From Pseudobutyrivibrio ruminis CF1b (GTDB lineage: Bacteria > Bacillota > Clostridia > Lachnospirales > Lachnospiraceae), in assembly GCF_000424005.1 (NCBI RefSeq), contig NZ_AUJB01000003.1, positions 1 through 64,000 on the forward strand: a DNA stretch of 64,000 nucleotides. The letters are read 5' to 3'. Position numbers and translations under genes: made by a program. Of this stretch, positions 32,142-41,811 are shown piece after piece (the stretch's first letter is position 1; each line of letters opens with the position of its first letter). The notes beneath the pieces were generated by a model, which was given only the letters and a program-made list of their open reading frames with translations, did not search any database and was not told where the DNA came from.

Positions 32142-34511
32142 TTATATTTTTTTACTGATTCGTATATCCGTTAGAGCCACCTGGTCTCCACTTATAGAAA
32201 TGTAAATATCCTTTGTTCCATCCAGGATGGTTGTTCTATTCTCAATATCGATTCCAAGGTTTTCTGTTTTGATATCGATTGTATTTCCTTTTCTCACAAA
32301 TGATACGGAGCATTCAAGTCCAGATTTGTGCTTCTGCTTCCAAACATCCCAGCCTGGGAATGTCTCCTTCTTCTTCATTGTGAAATGGTTCTCTGCTATT
32401 CCGTCGTCACCAGACACTTCACCATTTATCTTTATCAAAGCATACTCACGATAATTATTTCCAAATAGCTTTTGATCATCGGAATAATATAAAACTATGT
32501 AAGGACAGTGCCATACCAGACTTGAAGATGGCAGACTCATTGCATGGAAATCCAGCTTCAGTCTGTCCTCAAGTGGGATTGCTTCTGTGGCAGCAGAGCG
32601 ATACTGATCTATCTGCACATTGGCCACATCTGATTCCATTCGATTGATAAATGTATCCTCTTCCACAATTTTAGGAATATCAGATTCCCTGATAATCTCG
32701 TTAGTAACATCCACAGTGATATCATACACTTTACAATTCTCACCTGTAATGGAAACGTATGCTGCCTTTGAACGGTCAGGCAATGCCAGGATTACATCGA
32801 ATTTTCCCTTGGCACTGTTGATTTCCAGCTTTACATGATCCTCATATTTTGCAGCAATAATCTCAAAGCTCTCAGTCGAGATTTCCCCTTCCTGTTTCTG
32901 GATTGGCTGCACTTTCATATTTCTGGCAGAGGTAGAAATTACTCTTCCATCGAACCAGACTTCTCCATACTCCAGATAATGATACGCCTCGATACCTTTT
33001 GTAGTATCATGGAAAAATCCATCAAATGAATCATATAAAACTATGGCAGGCTCTGAGAACATGCCAGCTATATCTTCGATTAGCGATGTCTTAAAACTAA
33101 TCTTTGTAATCTTCTCTACAATTGGGATTCCAACAGTAGCCGCATCCCTGTATGACTTACATGTTATTTCCTGCTCCACTTTAATTGGAGTTTTCTTAAT
33201 GACTTCATTGTTCTCCTGATCTAAAAGACGCACCATTATAGCTGCAATATCAGGATCAAATCTAATACCAGATTGCTTGATAAGCTCCTCACGAATGGTC
33301 TGCAAAGGAAATGGACCACGATAACTTCTGCGGGATGTCATGGCATCATAAGCATCAGCAACACTTATGATTCTTGCAATTTCAGGAATTTCTTTTCCCT
33401 TTAATCCATTTGGGTATCCACTTCCATCGTAGCGCTCATGGCTGTAAAGGGCAGCTTCCCTAAGATATGGAAATTCCACTATACTTGAAAGAATCTCACT
33501 GCTGAGTTCTGGTACACTTTCAATTACTTTTCTTTCCTCATCAGTCAGTTGCTCTTTCTGGTCAAGAAGAGAATCTGGAATACCAACCAGGCCTACATTA
33601 TGCATAAGGGCTGCATAATATATCTCATCGCATTCCTCCTCTGTTTTCCCCATTACCATGGCAATCTTTCTTGCCAGTCTGGCTACTCTTGAAGAATGAC
33701 CTATTGAATATTCATCACGCTTTTCTACAGCATACATAAATGCAGTGGCAGTCTGATCAAAAAGGCGCTTAACGCTCTTCTTTTCTTCTTCCAGCATTCG
33801 CATCTCATGGTTGTGAACATCCAATACAGTATGATTGATATCAATATACGTAAATACGTATAAAGAAATTGAAACCACAACCATAGCCATGTTTGTAATA
33901 GATAATCCGTATGTGTAAATCTGAATTATTCCCATCGAAACTGGTAACACAATATAGATAATCAGTGATATGTATACCCATTTACTAAAGAAATGACGAT
34001 ACTGAACCAACACCGTCAATAATATAAACGGAGTAATAACTGGGATCACATAACTTATAAGAAATCCAGGTCCTCGGTGATAATTGTTTGATTCATCAAA
34101 ATAATAAAACAATCCTGTAAACTGAGACAGTACAACCACACTCATATCTATGAAGCAGGCAATACTTACAATGGTCAGACGTTTTGGAATTTTCTTAAGT
34201 CTTCCCTCACGCATGATAATATTTTCAAGATACCAACCGAATCCTAAAACAGCACATGGTGTCAATAAGTAAACGAAGAAGTTGCTGACTCTCACCATCA
34301 GATATGCAGTAGGACCAGGCTGACCTGCATAAATATAGGCCATTCGATCAAAGATCATCAATAGTGTGGCAACGAACAGCATAAAAATCAGTATGTGCTT
34401 TCTGCGCCTCTCCAAAAACTTTGTAATGAAAAGAAGCAGGGTAAAGCATAGACTGATTATGCTAAGTACCAGCATTATATCTAATTGATTAGCTCTGATA
34501 ATATTATACAT
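32142..34511 (-). CDS. 7TM protein with degenerate HD-GYP and two C-terminal beta domains
   Basis: A 789-residue membrane protein. Residues 1-230 contain about seven membrane helices of the histidine-kinase-type 7TM region. Residues 250-430 are an HD-GYP domain that keeps H272, the SHER segment, DGSGYP and VADAYD but has lost several metal ligands: HD is H304-N305, the KxH histidine position is V333 in ESVPELS, and the HHE pair is S357-H358. It probably senses and does not hydrolyse c-di-GMP. Residues 453-605 and 636-789 are two related beta-rich domains (SYRDAATVGIPI and QYRSAATEAIPL starts; VSITGENCKVYDI and ISISGDQVALTDI ends). Ribosome-binding site GGGGAC. It follows the hybrid kinase by 15 bp. 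Confidence 0.82.
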   Translation of the reverse strand: MYNIIRANQLDIMLVLSIISLCFTLLLFITKFLERRRKHILIFMLFVATLLMIFDRMAYIYAGQPGPTAYLMVRVSNFFVYLLTPCAVLGFGWYLENIIMREGRLKKIPKRLTIVSIACFIDMSVVVLSQFTGLFYYFDESNNYHRGPGFLISYVIPVITPFILLTVLVQYRHFFSKWVYISLIIYIVLPVSMGIIQIYTYGLSITNMAMVVVSISLYVFTYIDINHTVLDVHNHEMRMLEEEKKSVKRLFDQTATAFMYAVEKRDEYSIGHSSRVARLARKIAMVMGKTEEECDEIYYAALMHNVGLVGIPDSLLDQKEQLTDEERKVIESVPELSSEILSSIVEFPYLREAALYSHERYDGSGYPNGLKGKEIPEIARIISVADAYDAMTSRRSYRGPFPLQTIREELIKQSGIRFDPDIAAIMVRLLDQENNEVIKKTPIKVEQEITCKSYRDAATVGIPIVEKITKISFKTSLIEDIAGMFSEPAIVLYDSFDGFFHDTTKGIEAYHYLEYGEVWFDGRVISTSARNMKVQPIQKQEGEISTESFEIIAAKYEDHVKLEINSAKGKFDVILALPDRSKAAYVSITGENCKVYDITVDVTNEIIRESDIPKIVEEDTFINRMESDVANVQIDQYRSAATEAIPLEDRLKLDFHAMSLPSSSLVWHCPYIVLYYSDDQKLFGNNYREYALIKINGEVSGDDGIAENHFTMKKKETFPGWDVWKQKHKSGLECSVSFVRKGNTIDIKTENLGIDIENRTTILDGTKDIYISISGDQVALTDIRISKKI

Positions 34512-34526
34512 GCGCTGTCCCCCACA

Positions 34527-36521
34527 TCAGGCGTTTTTAATCCATTCTTCCATAGCATCCCAGTCAAAAATCTTAAGCATCTTTGACAAATCGTAAATCT
34601 TAATAGCATCCTCATCAGGAAGCTTGTATTCCATAAGTCCATCCACAACCATAGATACTGCATCGTAATCCATAAGTGGAATCATTTCTTTCAAAGTAGC
34701 GTATGCATCTGCCAGCTCTTCCTTAGAGATAGGCTCCTTGTCCTCATCATCAGTCACTACTACCTTGAGAGATTTGAGCTTTTCTTTATAAGCTCCGTAC
34801 TCTGCCAAAAATCTGTCGTTATTGGCATCTATAAATTCCATGTCTTTTTTCTTTCCAGCTTCCTCCAGCTGTAAAGCAAGTTCTGCCAGGTCAAGTGCAC
34901 CGATAATTCGACATGAGCTTTTCAGTGCGTGAACCTTGATAGTATAAAGTCGGATATTTCTTTCTTCATAGGCATCCCTGATTACCTTTGTATTTGAATC
35001 GATGGTATCAAGGAACAGCTCAAGTGCAATAATAAAGCTTCCAATACCACCGGAATTCTTAATACCTTCATCAACATTGATACCCTCTGTCTCATTAATC
35101 CAAAGCATATTTTCAGGAAGCTCTTTCAGCTCTTCCACCACTTCATCCCTGTCGATTACTTCCACCATTTCCTCTGGCAGATGTTTCAAAATGGTCTTTT
35201 CTAAAACTTCTGTATCAACAGGCTTTGACAGGTAACCATCGAATCCCTTTGAAAGATAGAAGTCTGCACCCGTGGTAGAGTTTGCAGTAAGAGCGTACAC
35301 TGGAATCTTTGGTTCTATCTCTCGAATCTTTTCCAGAGTCTCTATTCCATCCATTCCTGGCATCATGTGATCCAGCAATACGAAATCAAAATGGTTATCC
35401 TTAATCTTATCTATAGCTTCCTCGCCACTTAAAGCTGTAGTGACAAACACTCTTGTAGCTTTAAGAAGTCCTTTGATTACACTAAGGTTTACTGGGTTGT
35501 CATCTACCACCAGAATATCTGCATCAGGAGCAATAAAGTGAGGCACGTAAGGACCCTTAGAAATAGCTTCATCATGCTCTAAGAAAATACCGATTGGATT
35601 GGCGTCGATAATCTTCTGTCCCAGTGTAAGGATAAACTCTGAGCCCTCACCATAAGTACTTTCGCACCACAGCTGACCACCCATCAATTCTGCAAATCTG
35701 TTTGAAATATCAAGTCCCAGACCTGTTCCCTGGATCTCGCTGTTTACCTCTTCATCCAGTCGCTCGTAGGCAGTGAAGAGACGTCCCATATCCTCTTCCT
35801 TTATACCAATACCTGTATCCTTTACTGCAAAGCGTAGTGTACAGATGTCATTTTCTCTGGCATCCATGGAAACATTGAGAATCAGTCCACCTCTCTGGGT
35901 GTACTTTACGGCATTGGTAAGAAGATTTAAAACAATCTGCTTAATCTTTCCCATGTCTCCGTAAAGACGTTTTGGCATAATCTCGTCTATAACCACATCA
36001 AAGGTAAGTTCCTTTTCTATGGTTCTCACACGAATCATAGAGACGATTGAGCGAAGCATATCCTGAGTGTCATACTCCTGCTCCACCAGGTGCATCTTTC
36101 CTGATTCAATTTTGGAAATATCCAGCAAGTCATTAATCAGACCAAGAAGTGATTCCGATGCATTTCTGATATCAAAAGCATAGTTCATCATGGACATGAA
36201 ATATTCCTTTGGCACTCCTGATGCATCCTCACGCATTACCATCTCATTCATACCCATGATGGTATTGATAGGAGTTCTGATTTCATGAGACATGTTTGCA
36301 AGGAATCTGGACTTGGATGTGTAGGCTCTCTCTGCATCATCCTTAGCCTTTCGGATTTCCTCGTACTGTCTTTTGATGACTGTTGAACGCATGACCAGCC
36401 ACACAATGGCACCACCCAATATAGCAATCAATATCAGGAACAATATATTTATTATTGATAAATTTTCGGTTAAAACAAAACCTACGGAATTTCCCATTTC
36501 TATAAAAAAGCTCCTTCTCAT
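34527..36521 (-). CDS. Hybrid histidine kinase (HisKA-HATPase-REC-Hpt)
   Basis: About 664 residues. A single membrane helix (about 22-45) leads to HisKA (SRFLANMSHEIRTPINTIMG, His79), HATPase (GTGLGLDISNRFAELMGG), a receiver (DILVVDDNPVNLSVI, phospho-acceptor in LLDHMMPGMDG) and a C-terminal Hpt (YTIKVHALKSSCRIIGA). There is almost no extracellular sensor, so the signal probably comes from the membrane partners in the operon. It supports an internal His-Asp-His relay ending on Hpt. Start uncertain: the first ATG is 12 bp after the HD-GYP stop; a second ATG eight codons on has GGAGC at 13 nt. Confidence 0.9.
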   Translation of the reverse strand: MRRSFFIEMGNSVGFVLTENLSIINILFLILIAILGGAIVWLVMRSTVIKRQYEEIRKAKDDAERAYTSKSRFLANMSHEIRTPINTIMGMNEMVMREDASGVPKEYFMSMMNYAFDIRNASESLLGLINDLLDISKIESGKMHLVEQEYDTQDMLRSIVSMIRVRTIEKELTFDVVIDEIMPKRLYGDMGKIKQIVLNLLTNAVKYTQRGGLILNVSMDARENDICTLRFAVKDTGIGIKEEDMGRLFTAYERLDEEVNSEIQGTGLGLDISNRFAELMGGQLWCESTYGEGSEFILTLGQKIIDANPIGIFLEHDEAISKGPYVPHFIAPDADILVVDDNPVNLSVIKGLLKATRVFVTTALSGEEAIDKIKDNHFDFVLLDHMMPGMDGIETLEKIREIEPKIPVYALTANSTTGADFYLSKGFDGYLSKPVDTEVLEKTILKHLPEEMVEVIDRDEVVEELKELPENMLWINETEGINVDEGIKNSGGIGSFIIALELFLDTIDSNTKVIRDAYEERNIRLYTIKVHALKSSCRIIGALDLAELALQLEEAGKKKDMEFIDANNDRFLAEYGAYKEKLKSLKVVVTDDEDKEPISKEELADAYATLKEMIPLMDYDAVSMVVDGLMEYKLPDEDAIKIYDLSKMLKIFDWDAMEEWIKNA

Positions 36522-36533
36522 TATTGAATGCTA

Positions 36534-38705
36534 TCAACCGTGCTCTTTGTTGTACTTTCTAAATATTACTTTTATTTCTGGCAGAGAATCTAAAAAGACC
36601 TCCACACATTTTGGATCGAACTCTGTGCCAGCTCTTTCCTTTATATAATTAATTGCTTCATCAAATGAATATTTTTTACCGCTGCTGCCCTTACCTGAAG
36701 TAAGTACATCAAACTGATCAGCCACCGCCATGATTCTGGCTGAAAGTGGGATTACCTCTCCATGGAGACCTTCCGGATATCCATTTCCATCCCATCTCTC
36801 GTGGTGATATGCCGCCATGTTTCTGGCTTCCTTCAGGTAGTTCTCTCCGGAAACAGTAGTGATGGCATTTTCCATTATCTTCTTACCTGCAGTGGTATGA
36901 GTCCTCTTTATTTCTTCCTCTTCACGGGTAAGCTTTCCGACTTTATTTAAAATACTGTCTGGAATATTAATCTTTCCAATATCGTGAAGTGGTGCCGAAC
37001 GAACCACATCCGAGATAAATTTATCGTTAACCTTACCTGGATAATAGCCCTTCTTCTTCAGTCCCTCTGCAATAATCTTTACATAGGAAGCTGTCTTTTG
37101 AATGTGGGCACCACTGCTCTCGTCACGATTTTCCACCAAACCCGCCATGGTCACAATCAGACCATCCTGCATCTTTGTGGTGTTTTCTGTAAAGTGACGA
37201 ATACTTCGAATCTGCTCTGCCTGGTTTAAAGCCATGTTGCAGATAGACTGATAAAGCATCTCCACTTCATCTCCAGTGTGAACATCTATCTTTCGTAAAT
37301 CCCTAACAGCCTTGTCGATTTCCACCTGATTGTCACCGGCCTTGATAAATCTCTCCACGCCCAGTCCCATTCGGCTGATTGGATATACCAGATATCTTCC
37401 TGTGGTCCACATTCCGTTTGCCAGAATGGTAATGATAATTCCAATCATAACAAGTAGAACTCGCCACATGAATTCCATCAGATACTCAGCCACATACTCT
37501 ACCGATGCATCAGCTCCGGCATAGCAGACACAGTTTCCCTTTGAATCATATACAGGATAAAATGAAGTCACTATCCAGCTGTAGGAATTATCCGATTCTG
37601 TAGGTGGAATGATTTTTCCCTCTTTGAAATCATCTACATAACATAAAAATTCTTCGTCTAGACGAACTCTGTGTCCAGGCGCATAACCCTCATCATCACC
37701 TTCATATCCAAAATTTTCATAATCACTTCTGGCATCCAAATCAAATATAAAGATCATATCCTCATCTTCAATTTTTACAATGTAAAGATATGCTACACCT
37801 ACAGCGTTATCTCTAATCTTATACAGCATATCTTCCGTTTCCTTGTAGCCCGGCGCATTTTCTCCGTACTGCAAAAATCTTTCTATCTTATTAGGGTCAA
37901 CTATAGAAGCCGCAAACTTTGCCGCAGATGTGGCAATCTCCTTTTTCTCATCAAGATCCTTGTGGAAATACATTCGCATTTCAATTACAGACATCATGAT
38001 AATAACAAGTACCGAAACACCAAAAAGAAGTGCTGTCAGTCTGGTGCGCATGGAATGCTTTGCATCCTTGCTCCATGCTCTCATGGCCACCATCTCTTCA
38101 TTGGAAAGGGGAGTCTGCTTCCATCCGGCATATATTAACTTTTGTTTATATTTCTCTGGAATAAAGTGAATGATATTTAAGGCAATACCAATAGATAATG
38201 CCTTATCCATAATATTGACGACTGTATTTACCACTGCGAAAGTGGCCGCATAGGAAATGCCAGTAGCCATTGTCAGTCTTTCTATAGAATCCTGAATCAG
38301 GACATTTTGAGGTGACATAAACAGGTGCCACTGAATATAAGCACCCACTCCACCACTTAAAATACCTGCTGCCAGACCAAAGTAGACCTTATATCTAAAA
38401 CCACGATAAGCGAAACGCTCCATATATAAGGCAGACAGCATGGCAATTAAGATGTTAACAATAGCGAAATACATAGATACGCCATTGTAGATTGAACATA
38501 GAGCATTAGTTATAAGTCCTGTGAAGATACCTGGCAGAATTCCGCCTACACAGGATACTACAACAGTGCCTATGGTATCCAAAAACAGAGGAACGCCTGT
38601 CAAATTGGTTAAAAATGCGGGCAGCAAATTAATGGCTACCCCAAATAAAACCAGCAGCCATCTGAGCCACAAACTCTGATCCCCATACTCCAATCGTTTT
38701 TTCAA
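36534..38705 (-). CDS. Membrane HD-GYP phosphodiesterase
   Basis: A 723-residue protein. Residues 15-185 are membrane helices resembling an ECF S-component-like sensory region (LFLDTIGTVVVSCVGGILPG). An extracellular Cache-like domain (about 235-420), a membrane helix and a HAMP-like linker follow. The C-terminal HD-GYP domain looks complete: PLHDIGKINIPD, IKRTHTTAG, AYHHERWDGNGYPEG and VADQFDVLTSG. It should hydrolyse c-di-GMP. The start chosen is a TTG with GGGAGG 7 nt upstream; an earlier in-frame TTG overlaps that site. It pairs with the degenerate HD-GYP two genes on. Confidence 0.85.
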   Translation of the reverse strand: MKKRLEYGDQSLWLRWLLVLFGVAINLLPAFLTNLTGVPLFLDTIGTVVVSCVGGILPGIFTGLITNALCSIYNGVSMYFAIVNILIAMLSALYMERFAYRGFRYKVYFGLAAGILSGGVGAYIQWHLFMSPQNVLIQDSIERLTMATGISYAATFAVVNTVVNIMDKALSIGIALNIIHFIPEKYKQKLIYAGWKQTPLSNEEMVAMRAWSKDAKHSMRTRLTALLFGVSVLVIIMMSVIEMRMYFHKDLDEKKEIATSAAKFAASIVDPNKIERFLQYGENAPGYKETEDMLYKIRDNAVGVAYLYIVKIEDEDMIFIFDLDARSDYENFGYEGDDEGYAPGHRVRLDEEFLCYVDDFKEGKIIPPTESDNSYSWIVTSFYPVYDSKGNCVCYAGADASVEYVAEYLMEFMWRVLLVMIGIIITILANGMWTTGRYLVYPISRMGLGVERFIKAGDNQVEIDKAVRDLRKIDVHTGDEVEMLYQSICNMALNQAEQIRSIRHFTENTTKMQDGLIVTMAGLVENRDESSGAHIQKTASYVKIIAEGLKKKGYYPGKVNDKFISDVVRSAPLHDIGKINIPDSILNKVGKLTREEEEIKRTHTTAGKKIMENAITTVSGENYLKEARNMAAYHHERWDGNGYPEGLHGEVIPLSARIMAVADQFDVLTSGKGSSGKKYSFDEAINYIKERAGTEFDPKCVEVFLDSLPEIKVIFRKYNKEHG

Positions 38706-38766
38706 GCCTAATCCTCCCAATTAATACTTTCAGACTAATATTTTTCCTCTGTTTGTTCAAGGATTT

Positions 38767-40347
38767 CTAAAAGTATTTAAAACTAAGCATTGTGATATCA
38801 TCAAACCGAGGTGAATCCTCAACAAATTCATCGATATCTTTCTCTACGTTCTCCAGAAGTTCTTTCACATCCCCATCTGAATTATAGTTGAGAGCCTTCA
38901 ACATTCTTTCTGGTCCGTAAAGTTCATTTTTTGCATTAGTAGCCTCAGGCACACCATCCGTATATACGAATAAACAGTCGCCATGATTCAGATGGAATTC
39001 CTGCTCCCTAAACTTCATTCCTTCCATTGCAGCTACTGCAGGTGAATGCTTGTAAATATCAAGCTCAAATTTACCCCCTGCTCTTTTTATAACTGGATGT
39101 TCATGACCTGCATTTGCAGACACAACCTTACCAGTAGAAATCTCAATAATTCCCAGCCATACAGTAACGAAGAGGTCCGCATCATTTCCCTCGCAAAGCT
39201 GGTTGTTTACATCGTAAAGAATATCTGCTGGAGAGAATTTCTTATCCATCAGAGCTCTGTACTTAATAAGTGTTCTGGCATTTACCATGAAAAGGGCAGC
39301 TGGCACTCCCTTCCCTGATACATCAGCCATTACAAGACCCAAATGGTCTTCATCAATTAAAAAGAAATCATAAAAATCCCCACCAACCTCTTTAGCCGGT
39401 GTCATTGTCGCGTAGATGTCGAATTCCTTTCTCTCAGGAAATGGAGGAAAGTTTCTTGGAAGCATATCTGCCTGAATCTTTGCCGCTACGTTTAATTCAG
39501 CTGTGATACGCTCTTTTTCTGCAGTGATGGTCTGGATATTATCGATGTAATCCACTATATCCTGCTCCATGCTTTGAACAGATTTGGCCAGCTCCTCCAG
39601 CTCATCACCAGTTTTTATATCATTGAGTGAATCGTCGGTAGTAGTATTTTCCGCGAACCACTTAATGTTCCTTCTAAGTATCATCAACGGATGGATGATA
39701 TACGAATTCATATAATGCCAGTTCAACAGGCAGAATCCTCCCAGAAGAACCAGGGCAATAATCACCATATTTATAATAAATCTTCTAAGTGTGGAATGGA
39801 TTACTTCCATATTCGTATCTACGAATAAAAGTGCTACCACCTCACCTTTTCTATCCTTTACAGGAAGACAGCTGGATGTTAGAAATCCATACTGTGAATG
39901 TCTTACCAGATAACTTTTTGGTCTCACGCCCTCAGTGTAAGCTTTCCAGATTTCGTCAAATGGCGCAGCAATTGGATCTCGAAAACCCATATTGCTTCCG
40001 GAATCATAAATATATTTTATTGTTTTGTCTTCATATGGGACGCCAATGTATATATATGCGGCACCTGAAAATTCCTGAATATAATTTAGGTACATTGACA
40101 TGTCCTCATAGTACTTGTCCTCGTACCAGGTTCTGGAATATTCAGCAATTTTCTCGTGGTCAATCTGGTTTAAAATAATGTTGGCCACCACGTAGCCGCG
40201 CTCGTTATAGATTCTCTGAACCGCCCGGTCAAATATCAAAGAACCGCTAATACACATAGCAATATTGACCAGCAACGTAAATACGATAATACCCGCAAGC
40301 GCCTTCGCATGAATACCAAATTTTTTCTTCTTTAATAATCTTGCCAT
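38767..40347 (-). CDS. SpoIIE/RsbU-type PP2C phosphatase with sensor
   Basis: A 526-residue membrane protein: a helix at about 14-36, an extracellular Cache-like sensor (FSGAAYIYIGVPYED), a second helix near 190-210, HAMP and coiled coil, then a PP2C domain (about 290-526): AKEVGGDFYDFF and LGLVMADVSGKGVPAALFM hold metal-binding aspartates; DSPRFDDITML ends it. In partner switching such enzymes dephosphorylate the STAS antagonist, here probably the protein at 42363. GAAGGGGAT precedes the ATG. It follows the GHKL kinase gene by 17 bp. Confidence 0.9.
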   Translation of the reverse strand: MARLLKKKKFGIHAKALAGIIVFTLLVNIAMCISGSLIFDRAVQRIYNERGYVVANIILNQIDHEKIAEYSRTWYEDKYYEDMSMYLNYIQEFSGAAYIYIGVPYEDKTIKYIYDSGSNMGFRDPIAAPFDEIWKAYTEGVRPKSYLVRHSQYGFLTSSCLPVKDRKGEVVALLFVDTNMEVIHSTLRRFIINMVIIALVLLGGFCLLNWHYMNSYIIHPLMILRRNIKWFAENTTTDDSLNDIKTGDELEELAKSVQSMEQDIVDYIDNIQTITAEKERITAELNVAAKIQADMLPRNFPPFPERKEFDIYATMTPAKEVGGDFYDFFLIDEDHLGLVMADVSGKGVPAALFMVNARTLIKYRALMDKKFSPADILYDVNNQLCEGNDADLFVTVWLGIIEISTGKVVSANAGHEHPVIKRAGGKFELDIYKHSPAVAAMEGMKFREQEFHLNHGDCLFVYTDGVPEATNAKNELYGPERMLKALNYNSDGDVKELLENVEKDIDEFVEDSPRFDDITMLSFKYF

Positions 40348-40364
40348 TATCCCCTTCTTCCCTT

Positions 40365-40802
40365 TTAAATATGCTTCATCATTGTGAGTATATTTTTTCC
40401 ATCTTTATAGTCATAAGAAATCTCGTCCATACTTTTCTTCACCATAAAGATTCCAAGACCTCCGATTTCCCGCTCTTCCGCCGATAGAGTAGTATCCGGA
40501 TCTTCTTTTTCCAGAGGATTGTAAGGAAAGCCCTTATCTTTAAATGTCAGATAGACCTGTCCCTTGTCTGCCTCAAGGTCCAGCTCCATCGGCCCCGTCC
40601 CTGTATCGGGAATAGGTTTACCACCCTCATCCAGTTTGCCGTAAGCATAGTGAGCAATATTGACATATATCTCCTCGACAGCAAGGGTAATCTGCATGAG
40701 CCTGGCCATATCACACTGCTGTGATTCCAAAGCCTCCTCTACAAAACCCATTACTTTTTCCAGGTTTTCAATTGTTGCCTCACACTCAAACTTCTTTTTC
40801 AT
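40365..40802 (-). CDS. RsbW/SpoIIAB-like GHKL ATP-binding anti-sigma-type kinase
   Basis: A 145-residue HATPase_c_2 protein. The N box LAVEEIYVNIAHYAYG and the G box GGLGIFMVKK are intact, as are FKDKGFPYNP residues of the ATP lid. In the known systems this kinase binds a sigma factor or other target and phosphorylates the STAS antagonist. No sigma gene is in the window, so the target is unknown. First gene of the long signalling operon, with a TGTGA-repeat promoter at 40861-40894. Confidence 0.88.
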   Translation of the reverse strand: MKKKFECEATIENLEKVMGFVEEALESQQCDMARLMQITLAVEEIYVNIAHYAYGKLDEGGKPIPDTGTGPMELDLEADKGQVYLTFKDKGFPYNPLEKEDPDTTLSAEEREIGGLGIFMVKKSMDEISYDYKDGKNILTMMKHI

Positions 40803-40860
40803 AAGTATTCTACCTGTAAAACCCCTTCAATAAAAACCACAACCCCCTTTGATAAATCAA

Positions 40861-40894
40861 ATTATAATACTAATAATATCACACAACTGTCACA
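40861..40894 (-). promoter_or_regulatory. TGTGA-repeat promoter of the signalling operon
   Basis: On the minus strand two TGTGA elements (40890-40894 and 40879-40883) are 11 bp apart, and the -10 box TATAAT (40861-40866) starts 12 bp after the proximal one. The repeats take the place of a normal -35 box. The start codon is about 60 bp further on. Confidence 0.65.
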
Positions 40895-40931
40895 CATTGT
40901 TTATTTATCATCAGAATATGTATAAAACAAA

Positions 40932-40956
40932 AGGGACGGCATACTAATCCGTCCCT
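40932..40956 (-). terminator. Terminator of the receiver-winged-helix operon
   Basis: Perfect stem AGGGACGG/CCGTCCCT with a 9-nt loop, followed on the minus strand by TTTGTTTT. Confidence 0.85.
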
Positions 40957-40976
40957 AAAAGTCTGTCCTGTTAAGT

Positions 40977-41798
40977 TTATACTGCGTCCTCGTCCTCATA
41001 CAGCGCGTAGCTTATCTCATCAAGCTCTGCATGGAAGAACTCTGGCCAGCTGTACTGGTTCATGTAATCTCCCAGGTACTGATACTTGGAATCCTTCTTT
41101 TTATCCAGCCAGTCGAAAAGATCACACTCGATTTTATCCTTGGCAATTGCCATACTACCTCGCTGCTTGATAATGATGCCATCTAGCTTTAGCTTTTTAA
41201 ATGTATTCTGCAAATCCTGTCTCAGATTACACAGATATGAAAGCTTCTTCTCTGGGTCGCCGTCATCCTCCCACAATGAAGCAATCAGCTCACCATTAGT
41301 GGTCTGTGCTCCACGGTTGTTAATCAGGATAGCCACGATTTCTTTTGTTCTGTTATATTTGAATGTCACAGGCTCTCCATCCACGAAAAGCTCGAAGTTG
41401 CCAAAAGTCTGAGCGAACACTCTCTTATACTTCTTTCGAAGTTCTGGATATCTGAGAGAATCTAGCTCCTTTGCCACCCTCTTGTCTGCCTCCGGTTTGT
41501 ATATGTAGCCGCTGGCATGAAGTTGCATTGCCTCGTAGGCAAACTCCTTATGCTCGCTTACGTATATTATGTTTGTGTATGGATTAAGCTCCACCAAATA
41601 TTTTCCTAACTCGATTCCTGACAGTTCGGGCATATTTACATCAAGAAATGCCACATCGATTTCTTCCTCTCTGGCTTTAGCCAATGCTGAAAGTGAACTG
41701 TCGAAAGTAAATAGATTAGCGTCACTGTTTGCCTTTTTCACAAGCTTTGTAAGCTTATCAAGAGAAGTGCGCTCATCATCTACTGCTAATATATTCAT
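40977..41798 (-). CDS. Response regulator with winged-helix output
   Basis: A 273-residue protein. The N-terminal receiver has ILAVDDERTS, phospho-acceptor in DVAFLDVNMPELSG, and the YIYKPE lysine. The C-terminal half is a winged helix like OmpR/SARP proteins (FGNFELFVDGEPVTFKYNRTKEIVAILI, then GELIASLWED). Such domains bind direct repeats spaced 10-11 bp, so it is the best local candidate to bind the TGTGA repeats at 30626, 40861 and 43539. GGGAGGG ribosome-binding site. Co-transcribed with the hypothetical gene 13 bp upstream. Confidence 0.85.
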   Translation of the reverse strand: MNILAVDDERTSLDKLTKLVKKANSDANLFTFDSSLSALAKAREEEIDVAFLDVNMPELSGIELGKYLVELNPYTNIIYVSEHKEFAYEAMQLHASGYIYKPEADKRVAKELDSLRYPELRKKYKRVFAQTFGNFELFVDGEPVTFKYNRTKEIVAILINNRGAQTTNGELIASLWEDDGDPEKKLSYLCNLRQDLQNTFKKLKLDGIIIKQRGSMAIAKDKIECDLFDWLDKKKDSKYQYLGDYMNQYSWPEFFHAELDEISYALYEDEDAV

Positions 41799-41811
41799 TC
41801 TGCACCCTCCC

